Source: Aurantiacibacter arachoides
GTDB lineage: Bacteria > Pseudomonadota > Alphaproteobacteria > Sphingomonadales > Sphingomonadaceae
Direction: 5' to 3'
Assembly (NCBI RefSeq): GCF_009827335.1
Contig: NZ_WTYH01000001.1
Coordinates: forward strand, 186,001-250,000
DNA length: 64,000 nucleotides
Shown here piece after piece: positions 51,952 to 62,993 of this stretch. Both the position numbers and the translations under genes were made by a program. The notes under the pieces were generated by a model. It was not told the origin of the DNA, ran no database searches, and saw only the letters and a list, made by a program, of their open reading frames with translations. Position 1 is the stretch's first letter. Each line of letters opens with the position of its first letter.

Positions 51952-53427
51952 TCAGTTGCCAAGGTCGTCCGCGCTGAAAGGCAACTGGCGCTTTTCGTGC
52001 TGCACCGTGATCCAGTGCGTGGCGGTAAACGCCTCCACCGCCCAGCGCCCGTTGAACCGCCCGATGCCCGAATTCTTCGCCCCGCCAAAGGGGCTGAAGG
52101 GGCTGTCATTGACGGTCTGGTCGTTGATATGCGTCATGCCCGCCTGGATCTGCCGGGCGAACCGCAGCGCGCGGCCCTCGTCACGGCTGAAGACCGCGCT
52201 GGACAGGCCCATCTCGGTGGCATTCGCCAGTTCGAGGGCGTGGTCCTCGTCCCGCGCCCGCTGGATCGGCGCGACGGGGCCGAAGATCTCGTTGGTGACC
52301 AGGGGATCGTCCTCGGCAACATCGGTGAAGACGTGCGGCGGGATGACGAGGCCATCGGGCTTTCCGCCAAGCGCGCACGTCGCCTTTGACTTGCCGATCA
52401 GCTCCATCACCGAGTCGAACTGGTCGCGGTTGATGATGGGGCCGATCATGCAGGCCGGATTGTCGCGCTGGCCGACAACCAGCTTCTTCGTGCGGGCGAC
52501 GAACTTTGCGGCGAACTCGTCGTAGATGCTGTCCTCCACCACGATGCGGTTGGCGATCATGCAGATCTGGCCCTGGTGGACGAACTTGCCCCAGACGCTC
52601 GCCTCCACGGTATAGTCTATATCGGCATCGTCCAGCACCACGATGGGAGAATTTCCGCCGAGCTCGAGTTCGAGCGACTTCAGCCGCTTCGATTCGAGCG
52701 CCGCCTGCCCCACCTTGCGGCCCACTGGGGTGGAGCCGGTGAACGAGACGACCGAGGCAGCCGGATGCTGCACGACGGCATCGCCGATGGCCTTGCCCGA
52801 TCCCGGCAGCACGGCGACGAGGCCAGGAGGCAACTCCGCCTCCTCGGCAATGGCGGCAAAGATGGTGCCGCCGGTGACGATCGAATCGCTCGATGGCTTG
52901 ATGACCACGCCGTTGCCCAGCGCCAGCGCCGGGAACAGCGTGCGCGCGGTCAGTTGCAGCGGGAAGTTCCACGGGCTGACCAGCGCGACCACGCCGACCG
53001 GGCGGCGATAGGCGCGGCTTTCCTTGCCGGGAATATCCTCGGGCAGGATGGCGCCTTCGACCATGAAGGGCAGGGCAGCGGCTTCGGAGCGAACGACCTG
53101 GGTGACCAGCATCAGTTCGAGAGCGGCCTTCAGCTTCGTGCCGCCAACCTCGCGCACGATCCAGCCAGCGATCTCGTCCCTACGCGCCTCGATGATGTCG
53201 GCGATGGCGCGCATCTTGGCCGATCTGGCGGACGGTGGCAGGCTTGCCCATTCCTTCTGTGCCTGGGCGGCAGCCTTGAAGGCTTGGTCCACGTCATCGG
53301 GCGTGGCGCCCGGCATTTCGAAAATGGTGCTTTCATCCCACGGGCTGACATTGGTCAGCGTGTCACCGGTTCCCTTGCGCCATTCGCCGGCGAGAAACAT
53401 ACGGTCGAGATTTTCGTAATCGCTCAT
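51952..53427 (-). CDS. Aldehyde dehydrogenase family protein
   Basis: NAD(P)-dependent aldehyde dehydrogenase, 491 residues. Cofactor and catalytic motifs: SPWNFPLQLTART, KPSSDS, FTGSTPVGRKVG, the general base Glu in LELGGNSPIV and nucleophile Cys in HQGQICMIANR, then NEIFGPVAPI and the C-terminal SPFGGAKNSGIGR. It resembles benzaldehyde/vanillin-type dehydrogenases (EAVALPFMVEGAILPEDIPGK region), though specificity is uncertain. Starts at MSDYENLD. Located downstream of katE on the same strand. Confidence 0.9.
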   Translation of the reverse strand: MSDYENLDRMFLAGEWRKGTGDTLTNVSPWDESTIFEMPGATPDDVDQAFKAAAQAQKEWASLPPSARSAKMRAIADIIEARRDEIAGWIVREVGGTKLKAALELMLVTQVVRSEAAALPFMVEGAILPEDIPGKESRAYRRPVGVVALVSPWNFPLQLTARTLFPALALGNGVVIKPSSDSIVTGGTIFAAIAEEAELPPGLVAVLPGSGKAIGDAVVQHPAASVVSFTGSTPVGRKVGQAALESKRLKSLELELGGNSPIVVLDDADIDYTVEASVWGKFVHQGQICMIANRIVVEDSIYDEFAAKFVARTKKLVVGQRDNPACMIGPIINRDQFDSVMELIGKSKATCALGGKPDGLVIPPHVFTDVAEDDPLVTNEIFGPVAPIQRARDEDHALELANATEMGLSSAVFSRDEGRALRFARQIQAGMTHINDQTVNDSPFSPFGGAKNSGIGRFNGRWAVEAFTATHWITVQHEKRQLPFSADDLGN

Positions 53428-53513
53428 TTCTGACCGGCCTTTCATGACAGGCGGACCGGACATGCCTGCCCGGTCCGCCATCTTTCGTTGTCGTTTGTCC
53501 GACCTTGGGCCGG

Positions 53514-55604
53514 TCAGTCCTGTTTTACTTTTTCACGATCCCAGAAGCGAAGCTTGCCGCAGCTTTTGAGGAAGTTCGTGGCAGACGAGCCGTCAGACAG
53601 TTCGACGAACCCGTCATCCATCCGCTCGGCCACGCCAGCACCCTTGAGGAGCGGCTTGGCGGCCGCGACGTAGCCAATGAACTTGGCATGGGCGAAGGCA
53701 TCGTTGACGAAGTCGATCGACGGTTTGTCCAAAGCGAACTTTTCAGCCGCATCCGCACCCATCACGATGGCCACGGCATCGTAGAGAACAGATGGCGCAC
53801 CATCGATCTTCTGGTCGGCCGCCATTTTCTCGCCGTCGGAAAGCTTGGCCCCCGCCACGTGTGGGGCAACGATCTCTACCGTGGCGCCAGCGTCCTTGGC
53901 CGCCTGCTTGAGCGCGCTCACCAGGGCCGCATCGCCGCCTTCGGCGATGTAGATACCCAGTTTGCGTCCGGCAAAACTGTCAGGGCCGTTCTTGAGGATC
54001 GACAGGGCCGGGCTTTCTGGCAGATCCTCGATCGTCTCGCGCGCGGCTGGCACCTTGTCCGGCATGTCGGCGAGGCCGAGGCCATCGGCGACAACCAGTG
54101 CCAGATCCTCGTCGATCCGGCGTAGGTGGCCCACCATGCGCTTGCGAATGTCCATGCGTTCGACCTTGGACAACTCGAACGTCAATGCATTGCCCATGTG
54201 CGTCTGCTCGATCGGGGTCTGCGACTTATAGAACTGGCGCGCCTGGCTGTAATGGTCGGCAAAGCTTTCCGACCGGTAGCGGACCTTGCGACCGTCCACC
54301 GGCGCTTCGTAACTTGTGAAGCCGCGGGTGGGGCAAGCGCGCGGGCCGCGATCCTCCTCCATGCCATCGCCTTCGCCCCAGCTGTTGGGCTCGTAATTCA
54401 CGCGTCCCTTCGGGTTGGTCATCGCCATGTGACCGTCCTGCTGAAAGTGGCGAACGGGGCAGCGGGGCGCGTTGATGGGGATGTGCGTGAAGTTGGGGCC
54501 GCCCAACCGCTTCAACTGCGTATCGAGGTACGAGAAATTGCGGCCCTGCAGCAGCGGATCGTCGCTGAAATCGATACCCGACACGATGTTCTGGGTGCAG
54601 AAGGCGACCTGTTCGGTCTCGGCGAAGAAGTTGTCGACGTTGGCGTCGAGGGTCAATGTGCCGATGATCTCGACCGGCACGCGTTCCTCGGGGATGATCT
54701 TGGTCGAATCGAGCACGTCAAATTCGAACTCTTCGGCAAAGGCATCATCGAACACCTGGATACCCAGATCCCACTGCGGGAAGTCGCCGGCATCGATCGA
54801 ATCCCACATGTCGCGGCGATGGAAGTCAGGGTCGGCGCCGTTGATCTTGACCGCCTCGTTCCACAATACCGACTGCAGACCCTGCTTCGGCTTCCAGTGA
54901 AACTTGACGAAGTGCGATTCCCCCTGCGCGTTCAGCAGGCGGAAGGTGTGCACTCCGAAGCCTTCCATAAAGCGGAAACTGCGCGGGATCGTGCGGTCAG
55001 ACATAATCCACATGATCATGTGCATCGATTCCGGACTCAGGCTGACGAAATCCCAGAAGTTGTCATGTGCAGTCTGTGCCTGCGGGAAGCCCCGGTCGGG
55101 CGCCGGCTTGGCTGCATGGACGAGATCGGGAAACTTGATCGCGTCCTGGATGAAGAACACCGGGATGTTGTTACCAACCAGATCCCAGTTGCCTTCCTGA
55201 GTATAGAACTTGGTGGCAAAGCCGCGCACGTCGCGCGCCAGATCGGGCGAACCCTTGTTGCCGGCAACGGTCGAAAAGCGGGTGAAGGTCGGGACCTTCA
55301 CGCCCGTTTCGTTGAAAATGCGGGCGCGCGAATACTGCGGAATGGCCTTTTTCAATTCGAAATGGCCATGCACACCGTACCCACGCGCATGGACCACGCG
55401 TTCGGGGATCCGCTCGTGATCGAAGTGGAAAATCTTCTCGCGAGCGATGTGATCTTCCAACAGCTGTGGACCGCGCGGCCCGGCGGTCAGCCAGTTTTGA
55501 TCATCGGCAATCGGCGCGCCCTGCGCCGTGGTCATCACGTCATCATCGCCTTTCGGCTTCTGATGGTTTGCGCCACCCTCGGACAGTTCGAATTCGTTCG
55601 CCAT
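53514..55604 (-). CDS. katE: Large-subunit catalase HPII-like (KatE)
   Basis: Heme catalase that disproportionates hydrogen peroxide; 696 residues, slightly shorter than E. coli HPII. Active-site region [15 protein letters not shown] with the catalytic His, distal Asn in the [13 protein letters not shown] region, and the proximal Tyr in [17 protein letters not shown]-terminal DJ-1/PfpI-like domain ([19 protein letters not shown]..., ending KVKQD) defines the large-subunit group. AGGAGA Shine-Dalgarno. A possible EcfG stress promoter lies upstream. Confidence 0.96.
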   Translation of the reverse strand: MANEFELSEGGANHQKPKGDDDVMTTAQGAPIADDQNWLTAGPRGPQLLEDHIAREKIFHFDHERIPERVVHARGYGVHGHFELKKAIPQYSRARIFNETGVKVPTFTRFSTVAGNKGSPDLARDVRGFATKFYTQEGNWDLVGNNIPVFFIQDAIKFPDLVHAAKPAPDRGFPQAQTAHDNFWDFVSLSPESMHMIMWIMSDRTIPRSFRFMEGFGVHTFRLLNAQGESHFVKFHWKPKQGLQSVLWNEAVKINGADPDFHRRDMWDSIDAGDFPQWDLGIQVFDDAFAEEFEFDVLDSTKIIPEERVPVEIIGTLTLDANVDNFFAETEQVAFCTQNIVSGIDFSDDPLLQGRNFSYLDTQLKRLGGPNFTHIPINAPRCPVRHFQQDGHMAMTNPKGRVNYEPNSWGEGDGMEEDRGPRACPTRGFTSYEAPVDGRKVRYRSESFADHYSQARQFYKSQTPIEQTHMGNALTFELSKVERMDIRKRMVGHLRRIDEDLALVVADGLGLADMPDKVPAARETIEDLPESPALSILKNGPDSFAGRKLGIYIAEGGDAALVSALKQAAKDAGATVEIVAPHVAGAKLSDGEKMAADQKIDGAPSVLYDAVAIVMGADAAEKFALDKPSIDFVNDAFAHAKFIGYVAAAKPLLKGAGVAERMDDGFVELSDGSSATNFLKSCGKLRFWDREKVKQD

Positions 55605-55635
55605 GGTATCTCCTGAGCCTGAACTACCTAGAGAT

Positions 55636-55660
55636 TACGGGGCATCGCTTCGCCTGTTCC
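55636..55660 (-). promoter_or_regulatory. Possible EcfG-type (general stress) promoter of katE
   Basis: Minus strand GGAAC (55660-55656), 16 bp, CGTA (55639-55636). The EcfG consensus in alphaproteobacteria is GGAAC-N16/17-CGTT, so one base differs in the -10. The start codon lies 32 bp downstream of the -10. Confidence 0.45.
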
Positions 55661-55703
55661 CCGAGCGAACTTAATTAGTATCGAACCCGGCAGCACGGAT
55701 GTG

Positions 55704-55737
55704 AAAAGGCCCCCGACAGCGATGCTGCCGAGGGCCT
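55704..55737 (-). terminator. Terminator between katG and katE
   Basis: GGCCC...CGACAG pairs with CTGCCG...GGGCC around a CGATG loop with two mismatches. On the minus strand TTTTC follows. Confidence 0.65.
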
Positions 55738-55932
55738 CCAGCGACCCGAAAAGACTTGGGGGGCAAGCTCTCCGGGCTTTGGTTATGCGGTGATGGGGGT
55801 GATGTCCGTGCCGTCCCCTGATCTACGTGGCAACCCAGCTATAGTTCCCGGTATCTCAATCACTTGCAGCGCCGGCCATCCCATTTCCTTGCCGGCGGGG
55901 AGGAAAGCCGGGTAGCTACCCTCCCCGGCCGG

Positions 55933-58275
<2,343 letters not shown>

Positions 58276-59346
58276 TCATCCGCACTGGGCGTGGTGGAGC
58301 AGCTTCTGATCGGCCAGCACCAGCGCCATCATCGCCTCCACCACGGGCGTGCCGCGAATGCCGACGCAGGGGTCGTGACGGCCTTTCGTGACGATTTCGG
58401 CGGCGTTCCCCTCCCGGTCGATCGTCTCGACGGGAGTCAGGATCGAACTTGTCGGCTTGAAGGCGACGCGGCAGGTGACCGGCTGGCCCGTGCTGATGCC
58501 GCCCGCGATGCCGCCTGCGTGGTTCGCCGCGAACCGCACGCCGCCCGCGCCATCGGGGCGCATGGCATCGGCATTGTCTTCGCCCGAGTTCGCAGCGGCT
58601 GCAAAACCGTCGCCGATCTCCACACCCTTGACCGCGTTGATGCTCATCATCGCGGCGGCGAGTTCGGCATCGAGCTTGGCGTAGAGCGGCGCACCCCAGC
58701 CCGCAGGAACGCCCGTCGCCCGGCAGCCGACCACCGCGCCAAGCGACGACCCGGCCTTGCGCGCCGCGTCGACGAGTGCCTCCCAGCGCACCGCGGCATC
58801 CGCATCGGGGCACCAGAACGGGTTGTTGCGGATCGCGCCTGCATCGAAGCGGGCCGGATCGATGGCATCGCCGCCGATCGCCTCCACGTATCCGGTGATC
58901 GCCACCTCGGGTATGACGAGCCGCGCGATCGCGCCGGCCGCCACCCGTGCGGCGGTTTCGCGCGCGGAACTGCGCCCGCCGCCGCGATAGTCGCGAAACC
59001 CGTACTTGGCATCGTAGGCGTAGTCGGCGTGACCGGGGCGATAGGCCTTGGCGACGTCCGCATAATCCTTGCTGCGCTGGTCTGTATTAGCGATCATCAG
59101 GCTGATGGGCGTGCCGGTGGTCTTCCCCTCGAACACGCCGGAGAGGATCTGCACCTCGTCCGCCTCGCGCCGCTGCGTGGTATAGCGGTTCTGGCCGGGC
59201 TTGCGCGCGTCGAGAAAGGGCTGGATGTCCGCCTCCGCCAGGGCAAGGCCCGGCGGGCAGCCGTCGACCACCACGCCCAGCGCGGGTCCGTGGCTTTCCC
59301 CCCAGGTGGTGAAGCGGAATATGCGTCCAAAGGTGTTCCAGCTCAT
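58276..59346 (-). CDS. aroC: Chorismate synthase
   Basis: Makes chorismate from EPSP in the last shikimate step, needing reduced FMN. 356 residues. Signature regions [55 protein letters not shown] and [17 protein letters not shown] are complete. The start is the ATG of [10 protein letters not shown]. It is divergent from ruvA. Confidence 0.97.
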   Translation of the reverse strand: MSWNTFGRIFRFTTWGESHGPALGVVVDGCPPGLALAEADIQPFLDARKPGQNRYTTQRREADEVQILSGVFEGKTTGTPISLMIANTDQRSKDYADVAKAYRPGHADYAYDAKYGFRDYRGGGRSSARETAARVAAGAIARLVIPEVAITGYVEAIGGDAIDPARFDAGAIRNNPFWCPDADAAVRWEALVDAARKAGSSLGAVVGCRATGVPAGWGAPLYAKLDAELAAAMMSINAVKGVEIGDGFAAAANSGEDNADAMRPDGAGGVRFAANHAGGIAGGISTGQPVTCRVAFKPTSSILTPVETIDREGNAAEIVTKGRHDPCVGIRGTPVVEAMMALVLADQKLLHHAQCG

Positions 59347-59459
59347 GGAACGCGGGTCTGGCGCAGGCGTGGGCCGCTGTCCAGCGGGGCTGGACTGTTC
59401 CCGCTTTGACCGCCACACGGTGCGCTCAAGCAGCAAAGCGGTAGCGCCGAAACAAATCC

Positions 59460-60077
59460 ATGATCGCGAAACTGACAGGCACCCTGGACGAGACCGGCGC
59501 GGACTGGGCGGTTATTGCCGTGGGCGGGGTGGGCTACCTCGTCCACTGTTCCGCCCGCACGCTGGCCGCGCTGAGTGCAATGGGGCCAGAACGGGGCGGC
59601 CAGTGCACCGTCTTCACCGACTTGCAGGTGAGCGAGAACGACATGCGCCTGCTCGGCTTCGCGGACGGCGGGGAGCGCGACTGGTTCCGCCTGCTGACAG
59701 GCGTGCAGGGCGTGGGATCGAAGGTGGCGCTCGCCATCCTCTCGGCGCTGTCGGCAGGCGAACTGCGCGATGCCTGCGCCGCAGGCGATGCCGCCAGCGT
59801 GGCGCGGGCGCAGGGCGTGGGGCCGAAGCTGGCCGGGCGCATCGTCAACGAGCTGAAGGACAAGGAGGGCGGTATGCCCGGCGGCAGTGGACTGGCGATG
59901 GGCATCGCGGTGAGCCACGCGGGCGGCGCGAGCGCCGATGCCGTCAGCGCGCTGCAGAACCTCGGCTTCAAGCCCGCCGTCGCGGCGCAGGCCGTTGCGC
60001 GCGCGCAGGAGGAACTGGGCGAAGGCGCAGGCGAGGGCGACTTGATCCGCGTGGCGCTGCGGAGGGCGGCGGGGTGA
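59460..60077 (+). CDS. ruvA: Holliday junction DNA helicase RuvA
   Basis: Tetrameric Holliday-junction-binding subunit of RuvABC, 205 residues. OB-fold N-terminus [16 protein letters not shown]...[10 protein letters not shown], HhH motifs [16 protein letters not shown] and [16 protein letters not shown], and the C-terminal RuvB-binding domain ([16 protein letters not shown]). ruvB normally follows directly; here about 435 bp with an inverted-repeat cassette lie between. Confidence 0.96.
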   Translation: MIAKLTGTLDETGADWAVIAVGGVGYLVHCSARTLAALSAMGPERGGQCTVFTDLQVSENDMRLLGFADGGERDWFRLLTGVQGVGSKVALAILSALSAGELRDACAAGDAASVARAQGVGPKLAGRIVNELKDKEGGMPGGSGLAMGIAVSHAGGASADAVSALQNLGFKPAVAAQAVARAQEELGEGAGEGDLIRVALRRAAG

Positions 60078-60096
60078 GGCGTTGCATTACACCCGC

Positions 60097-60131
60097 CCGT
60101 CATCCTGAACTTGTTTCAGGATCCATCGCGC
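60097..60131 (+). repeat. Left inverted repeat of the GIY-YIG cassette
   Basis: 35 bp starting CCGTCATCCTGAACTTGTTT. It matches the reverse complement of 60467-60501 at 33 of 35 positions and holds the small palindrome CCTGAA-cttgt-TTCAGG. Confidence 0.9.
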
Positions 60132-60451
60132 ATTTGGTGCGGCGCCAGCGGCGGAAGGCCGAGGCCCGGAGCCAGGTCGTGCCAATCGGGATTATCGCTT
60201 TCGATCAGGTTGATCTTCCACCGCCGGTGCCAACGCTTCAATTGCTTCTCGCGCGCGATGGCCTCATCCATCGTGGCGAGCAGTTCGTATCGCACCAGGG
60301 TCTTTACGCGATAGCGGCTGGTGAAGCCGGGCACCGCGTCCGTGCGGTGCTGCCAGACGCGCGCGATCAGATCGCTGGTGACCCCGATATACAGCGTGCC
60401 GTAAGCCCCATTGACAAGAATGTAGACGCAGGGTTGGCGTTCTTGCCGCAT
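60116..60451 (-). CDS. GIY-YIG (URI-type) endonuclease family protein
   Basis: 111 residues from the ATG of MRQERQPCVYIL (a start 15 codons upstream lies inside the right repeat). Motifs: VYIL near Y10, YIG at 21-23 (TLYIGVTSDL), R31, HR at 35-36, E68 (AIAREKQLK) and N87. This is the small single-domain UvrC/Intron/Rim-type nuclease common in sphingomonads. It runs against ruvA and ruvB. Its role may be in moving or cutting its own repeats; no activity can be proven from sequence. Confidence 0.88.
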   Translation of the reverse strand: MRQERQPCVYILVNGAYGTLYIGVTSDLIARVWQHRTDAVPGFTSRYRVKTLVRYELLATMDEAIAREKQLKRWHRRWKINLIESDNPDWHDLAPGLGLPPLAPHQMRDGS

Positions 60452-60466
60452 GGCCCGGTGTGTGGG

Positions 60467-60501
60467 GCGCGATGGATGCTGAAACAAGTTCAGCATGACG
60501 G
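60467..60501 (-). repeat. Right inverted repeat of the GIY-YIG cassette
   Basis: 35 bp that read, on the minus strand, CCGTCATGCTGAACTTGTTT and onward. The two bases that differ from the left copy are the two partners of one stem pair (C-G there, G-C here), so the hairpin is kept. Confidence 0.9.
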
Positions 60502-60513
60502 TAGGGGACTGGC

Positions 60514-61542
60514 GTGACCGACCAGCCCATCCACACCCCCCAGCGCCAGCCGGACGACCCGGACGCCGCGCTGCGTCCGAAGTCGCTGACCGAGTTCATC
60601 GGCCAGGAGGCGGCGCGCGATAACCTGCGCGTGTTCGTGGAGGCCGCCCGCGCGCGGGGCGAGGCGATGGACCATGTCCTGTTCTTCGGACCGCCGGGGC
60701 TGGGCAAGACCACGCTGGCGCAGATCGTTGCCAAGGAACTGGGCGTCGGTTTCCGCGCCACCAGCGGGCCGGTCATCGCCAAGGCGGGCGACCTTGCCGC
60801 CCTGCTCACCAATCTCGAGCCGAACGACGTGCTCTTCATCGACGAAATTCACCGCCTCAATCCCGTGGTCGAGGAGGTGCTCTACCCGGCGATGGAGGAT
60901 CGCGCGCTCGACATCATCATCGGGGAGGGTCCGAGCGCGCGCAGCGTGCGGATCGACCTGCCACCCTTCACGCTGGTCGGCGCTACCACGCGGCAGGGGC
61001 TGCTGACCACGCCGCTGCGCGACCGCTTCGGCATCCCGGTGCGGCTGATCTTCTATACCGAGGCGGAGCTGACCGAGGTCGTCACGCGCGGTGCGCGGCT
61101 GCTGGGCGTGGCCATGGCGGCGGAGGGCGCGCGCGAGATCGCCCGCCGCAGCCGGGGGACGCCGCGCGTCGCCGGACGATTGCTGCGCCGGGTGCGGGAT
61201 TTCGCCCAGGTCCGCGCCGCAGGCGAGGTGACAGCCGAGGTGGCCGACGAGGCGCTGACCCGGCTGGAGATCGACGCGCTGGGCCTCGATGCGATGGATC
61301 GGCGTTATCTCACCATGATCGCCGACATCTACAAGGGCGGCCCGGTCGGCGTGGAAACGCTCGCCGCCGGCCTAGCCGAGCCGCGCGACACGGTGGAGGA
61401 GGTGATCGAACCTTTCCTCATCCAGCTTGGCCTTGTCGCCCGCACCGCGCGCGGGCGCTGCCTCAACGACGCGGCATGGAGCCACCTTGGCCTGCCGCAT
61501 CCGAACGGGAGCCAGACGGGCCTGTTCGATTCGGGCAAGTGA
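60514..61542 (+). CDS. ruvB: Holliday junction DNA helicase RuvB
   Basis: AAA+ motor of branch migration, 342 residues. [21 protein letters not shown], Walker [16 protein letters not shown], Walker [12 protein letters not shown], sensor [17 protein letters not shown], and C-terminal winged helix with [12 protein letters not shown]. The start is GTG 60514; its Shine-Dalgarno (TAGGGGA) lies directly next to the right repeat of the cassette. Confidence 0.96.
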   Translation: MTDQPIHTPQRQPDDPDAALRPKSLTEFIGQEAARDNLRVFVEAARARGEAMDHVLFFGPPGLGKTTLAQIVAKELGVGFRATSGPVIAKAGDLAALLTNLEPNDVLFIDEIHRLNPVVEEVLYPAMEDRALDIIIGEGPSARSVRIDLPPFTLVGATTRQGLLTTPLRDRFGIPVRLIFYTEAELTEVVTRGARLLGVAMAAEGAREIARRSRGTPRVAGRLLRRVRDFAQVRAAGEVTAEVADEALTRLEIDALGLDAMDRRYLTMIADIYKGGPVGVETLAAGLAEPRDTVEEVIEPFLIQLGLVARTARGRCLNDAAWSHLGLPHPNGSQTGLFDSGK

Positions 61543-61612
61543 GGCGGCTAGCCGCCGCTCTCCTGCTCCAAGTGCGCCGCTTTCGGTTCCATTCCGGGAC
61601 ATACTGACCCGA

Positions 61613-61637
61613 ACGCGCGGAATCGCGTGCTTTTTTT
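61613..61637 (+). terminator. ruvB terminator
   Basis: ACGCG (61613-61617) pairs with CGCGT (61624-61628), followed by GC and T7. A 14-bp perfect palindrome GGCGGCTAGCCGCC also lies right at the ruvB stop (61543-61556). Confidence 0.65.
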
Positions 61638-61775
61638 GGCCATCGCCCTGCAAAAACAGCACTTAGGCCATTGCCCGGACAGGCTTTGCGCGTCTCTTTG
61701 GCAGGAACCGGTAAAGGCCGTCGGCATCGCTGAGGATGCTGCAGGTCCGATCCAGGAATTCGAGAGAGACTTTTC

Positions 61776-62822
61776 ATGTCCGTACGCATGGCCATCGCCA
61801 AACTGAGCATCGCCGCCGCCGGCGGGGCGATCATCGGCGGGGGCGCGGTCCACGTGGCCGAGCCGCAGACCTCGCAGGTCCGCTACAAGTCCGACAAGGA
61901 CGATGCGCAGGTCGCCCTGATCGACGACAAGACCGAAGGCACTGCGCGCCGGGCCATTCCGCCGCGGCCACGCGAGCAGCTTCGCGCCCGCCGCACGATC
62001 GAGCGCGAGTGTTGCGAGGAAACGGAAGAATACGCGCTGGCCGGCGTGCCCTTGCCGCTTCCGCCCCTGCCCGCCGCACCGGTGCGCGGTGGCGGCGGCG
62101 GCCAGCCGATCGTGGTTGGCGGCACCGGCGGCTTCGGTGGCGGCTTTGGCGGCGGGTTCTTCGGTGGCTTCTTCGGCGGCGGCGGGGCGAGCGCCGGGGC
62201 GACGGCGGCGGTGGACCTGAGCACCACCACGACCACCACATCCAGCGGAACGCCGGGCGCCACCAGCGGCGATATCATCATCGACATCGACAACCAGAAC
62301 TCGACGACCACCAGTTCGGGCACCATCACCAGTTCGACGGGCGAAGTGTCCGTTTCCACCAGCACCGGGGCGGTCTCGACGTCTACCGGGCAGGTTTCCA
62401 CCAGCACCGGATCGGTGACCAGCTCCACGGGCGAGGTCTCGGTATCGAGCACCACGACCTCGGGGAACGTGACCAGTTCGGGCGACATCAACCAGAACCA
62501 GGAACAGAACCAGGGCCAGCAGCAGCAGCAGGGCCAGCAGCAGTCGAGCACGACCTCGACCTCGACGTCCACATCGGGCGATGTCAGCACCTCGACCAGC
62601 ACCAGCACGTCGACCAGTTCCAGCACCTCCACGTCGAGCTCGACCAGTTCGTCGACTTCGGGCGACCTGCCTCCGCCGGTTCATCCGCCCACCAGCACGG
62701 GCGACATCCCGCCGACGGAGGTTCCCGCGCCGGGTATGCTCCTGCTGTTCGGTGCGGGCGCGGGTGCGGTGTTCCTGCGGCGCCGCCGCAAGGGTGGCGA
62801 GGCACAGCTGGCCGCCGCCTAG
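61776..62822 (+). CDS. Ser/Thr-rich secreted protein with a VPAPG (PEP-CTERM-like) tail
   Basis: 348 residues of low complexity. N-terminal signal-like helix (IAKLSIAAAGGAIIGGGAVHV), a Cys pair (ERECCEE), a Gly-rich block with FGGGFGGGFFGG, then long Ser/Thr-rich stretches and a Gln-rich patch. The C-terminus at 316-348 has VPAPG, a hydrophobic helix LLLFGAGAGAVFL and RRRRK, the layout of PEP-CTERM exosortase sorting signals. Likely a processed, possibly glycosylated surface or matrix protein. The exosortase gene is not in the window. Followed by a terminator. Confidence 0.65.
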   Translation: MSVRMAIAKLSIAAAGGAIIGGGAVHVAEPQTSQVRYKSDKDDAQVALIDDKTEGTARRAIPPRPREQLRARRTIERECCEETEEYALAGVPLPLPPLPAAPVRGGGGGQPIVVGGTGGFGGGFGGGFFGGFFGGGGASAGATAAVDLSTTTTTTSSGTPGATSGDIIIDIDNQNSTTTSSGTITSSTGEVSVSTSTGAVSTSTGQVSTSTGSVTSSTGEVSVSSTTTSGNVTSSGDINQNQEQNQGQQQQQGQQQSSTTSTSTSTSGDVSTSTSTSTSTSSSTSTSSSTSSSTSGDLPPPVHPPTSTGDIPPTEVPAPGMLLLFGAGAGAVFLRRRRKGGEAQLAAA

Positions 62823-62847
62823 GGTATAGACAGACAACGGGGGGGAG

Positions 62848-62874
62848 GGGCGGCTCGCGAGGGCCGCCCTTTTT
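62848..62874 (+). terminator. Terminator after the VPAPG-tail protein gene
   Basis: GGGCGGC (62848-62854) pairs with GCCGCCC (62863-62869), followed by T5. Confidence 0.85.
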
Positions 62875-62993
62875 CGTTCAGGCAGGCAGGTTCCAGCCAG
62901 ACCAGGGCAAATGCCCGGGCGTGCGTGCCGAAAATCCATTCAGCCTCGGCGCGCGCAACGACCCCTGCCGTTGCGCGCACCCGGAGCTATCGG

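Larger units (their letters stand above)
55605..55932. other. katG-katE intergenic region
   Basis: 328 bp with no gene. On the minus strand the katG end is followed by an imperfect hairpin GCCGGGGAGG.../CCTCCCCGCCGGC (about 55890-55930), then the terminator at 55704-55737, then the katE promoter region. The AT-rich block ACTAATTAAG lies at 55681-55672. Confidence 0.5.
60097..60501. mobile_element. GIY-YIG nuclease cassette between ruvA and ruvB
   Basis: A 405-bp unit bounded by near-identical 35-bp inverted repeats enclosing one gene on the opposite strand. The stop codon of the gene lies inside the left repeat. The repeats end one base before the ruvB Shine-Dalgarno. The arrangement suggests a small mobile or repeat-derived element; movement is inferred. 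Confidence 0.65.

Noticed and set aside
54126..55616. A 496-codon open frame opposite katE
   Set aside because: Same reason: shadow of a well-supported catalase gene, no Shine-Dalgarno or motif.
60264..60852. Minus-strand frames running from the cassette into ruvB
   Set aside because: Chance frames over the repeat and the ruvB 5' end; the GIY-YIG motifs lie only in the 60116-60451 frame.
61883..62632. A Val/Glu/Pro-rich frame opposite the VPAPG-tail protein
   Set aside because: It is the reverse reading of Ser/Thr repeats; no start signal or family.
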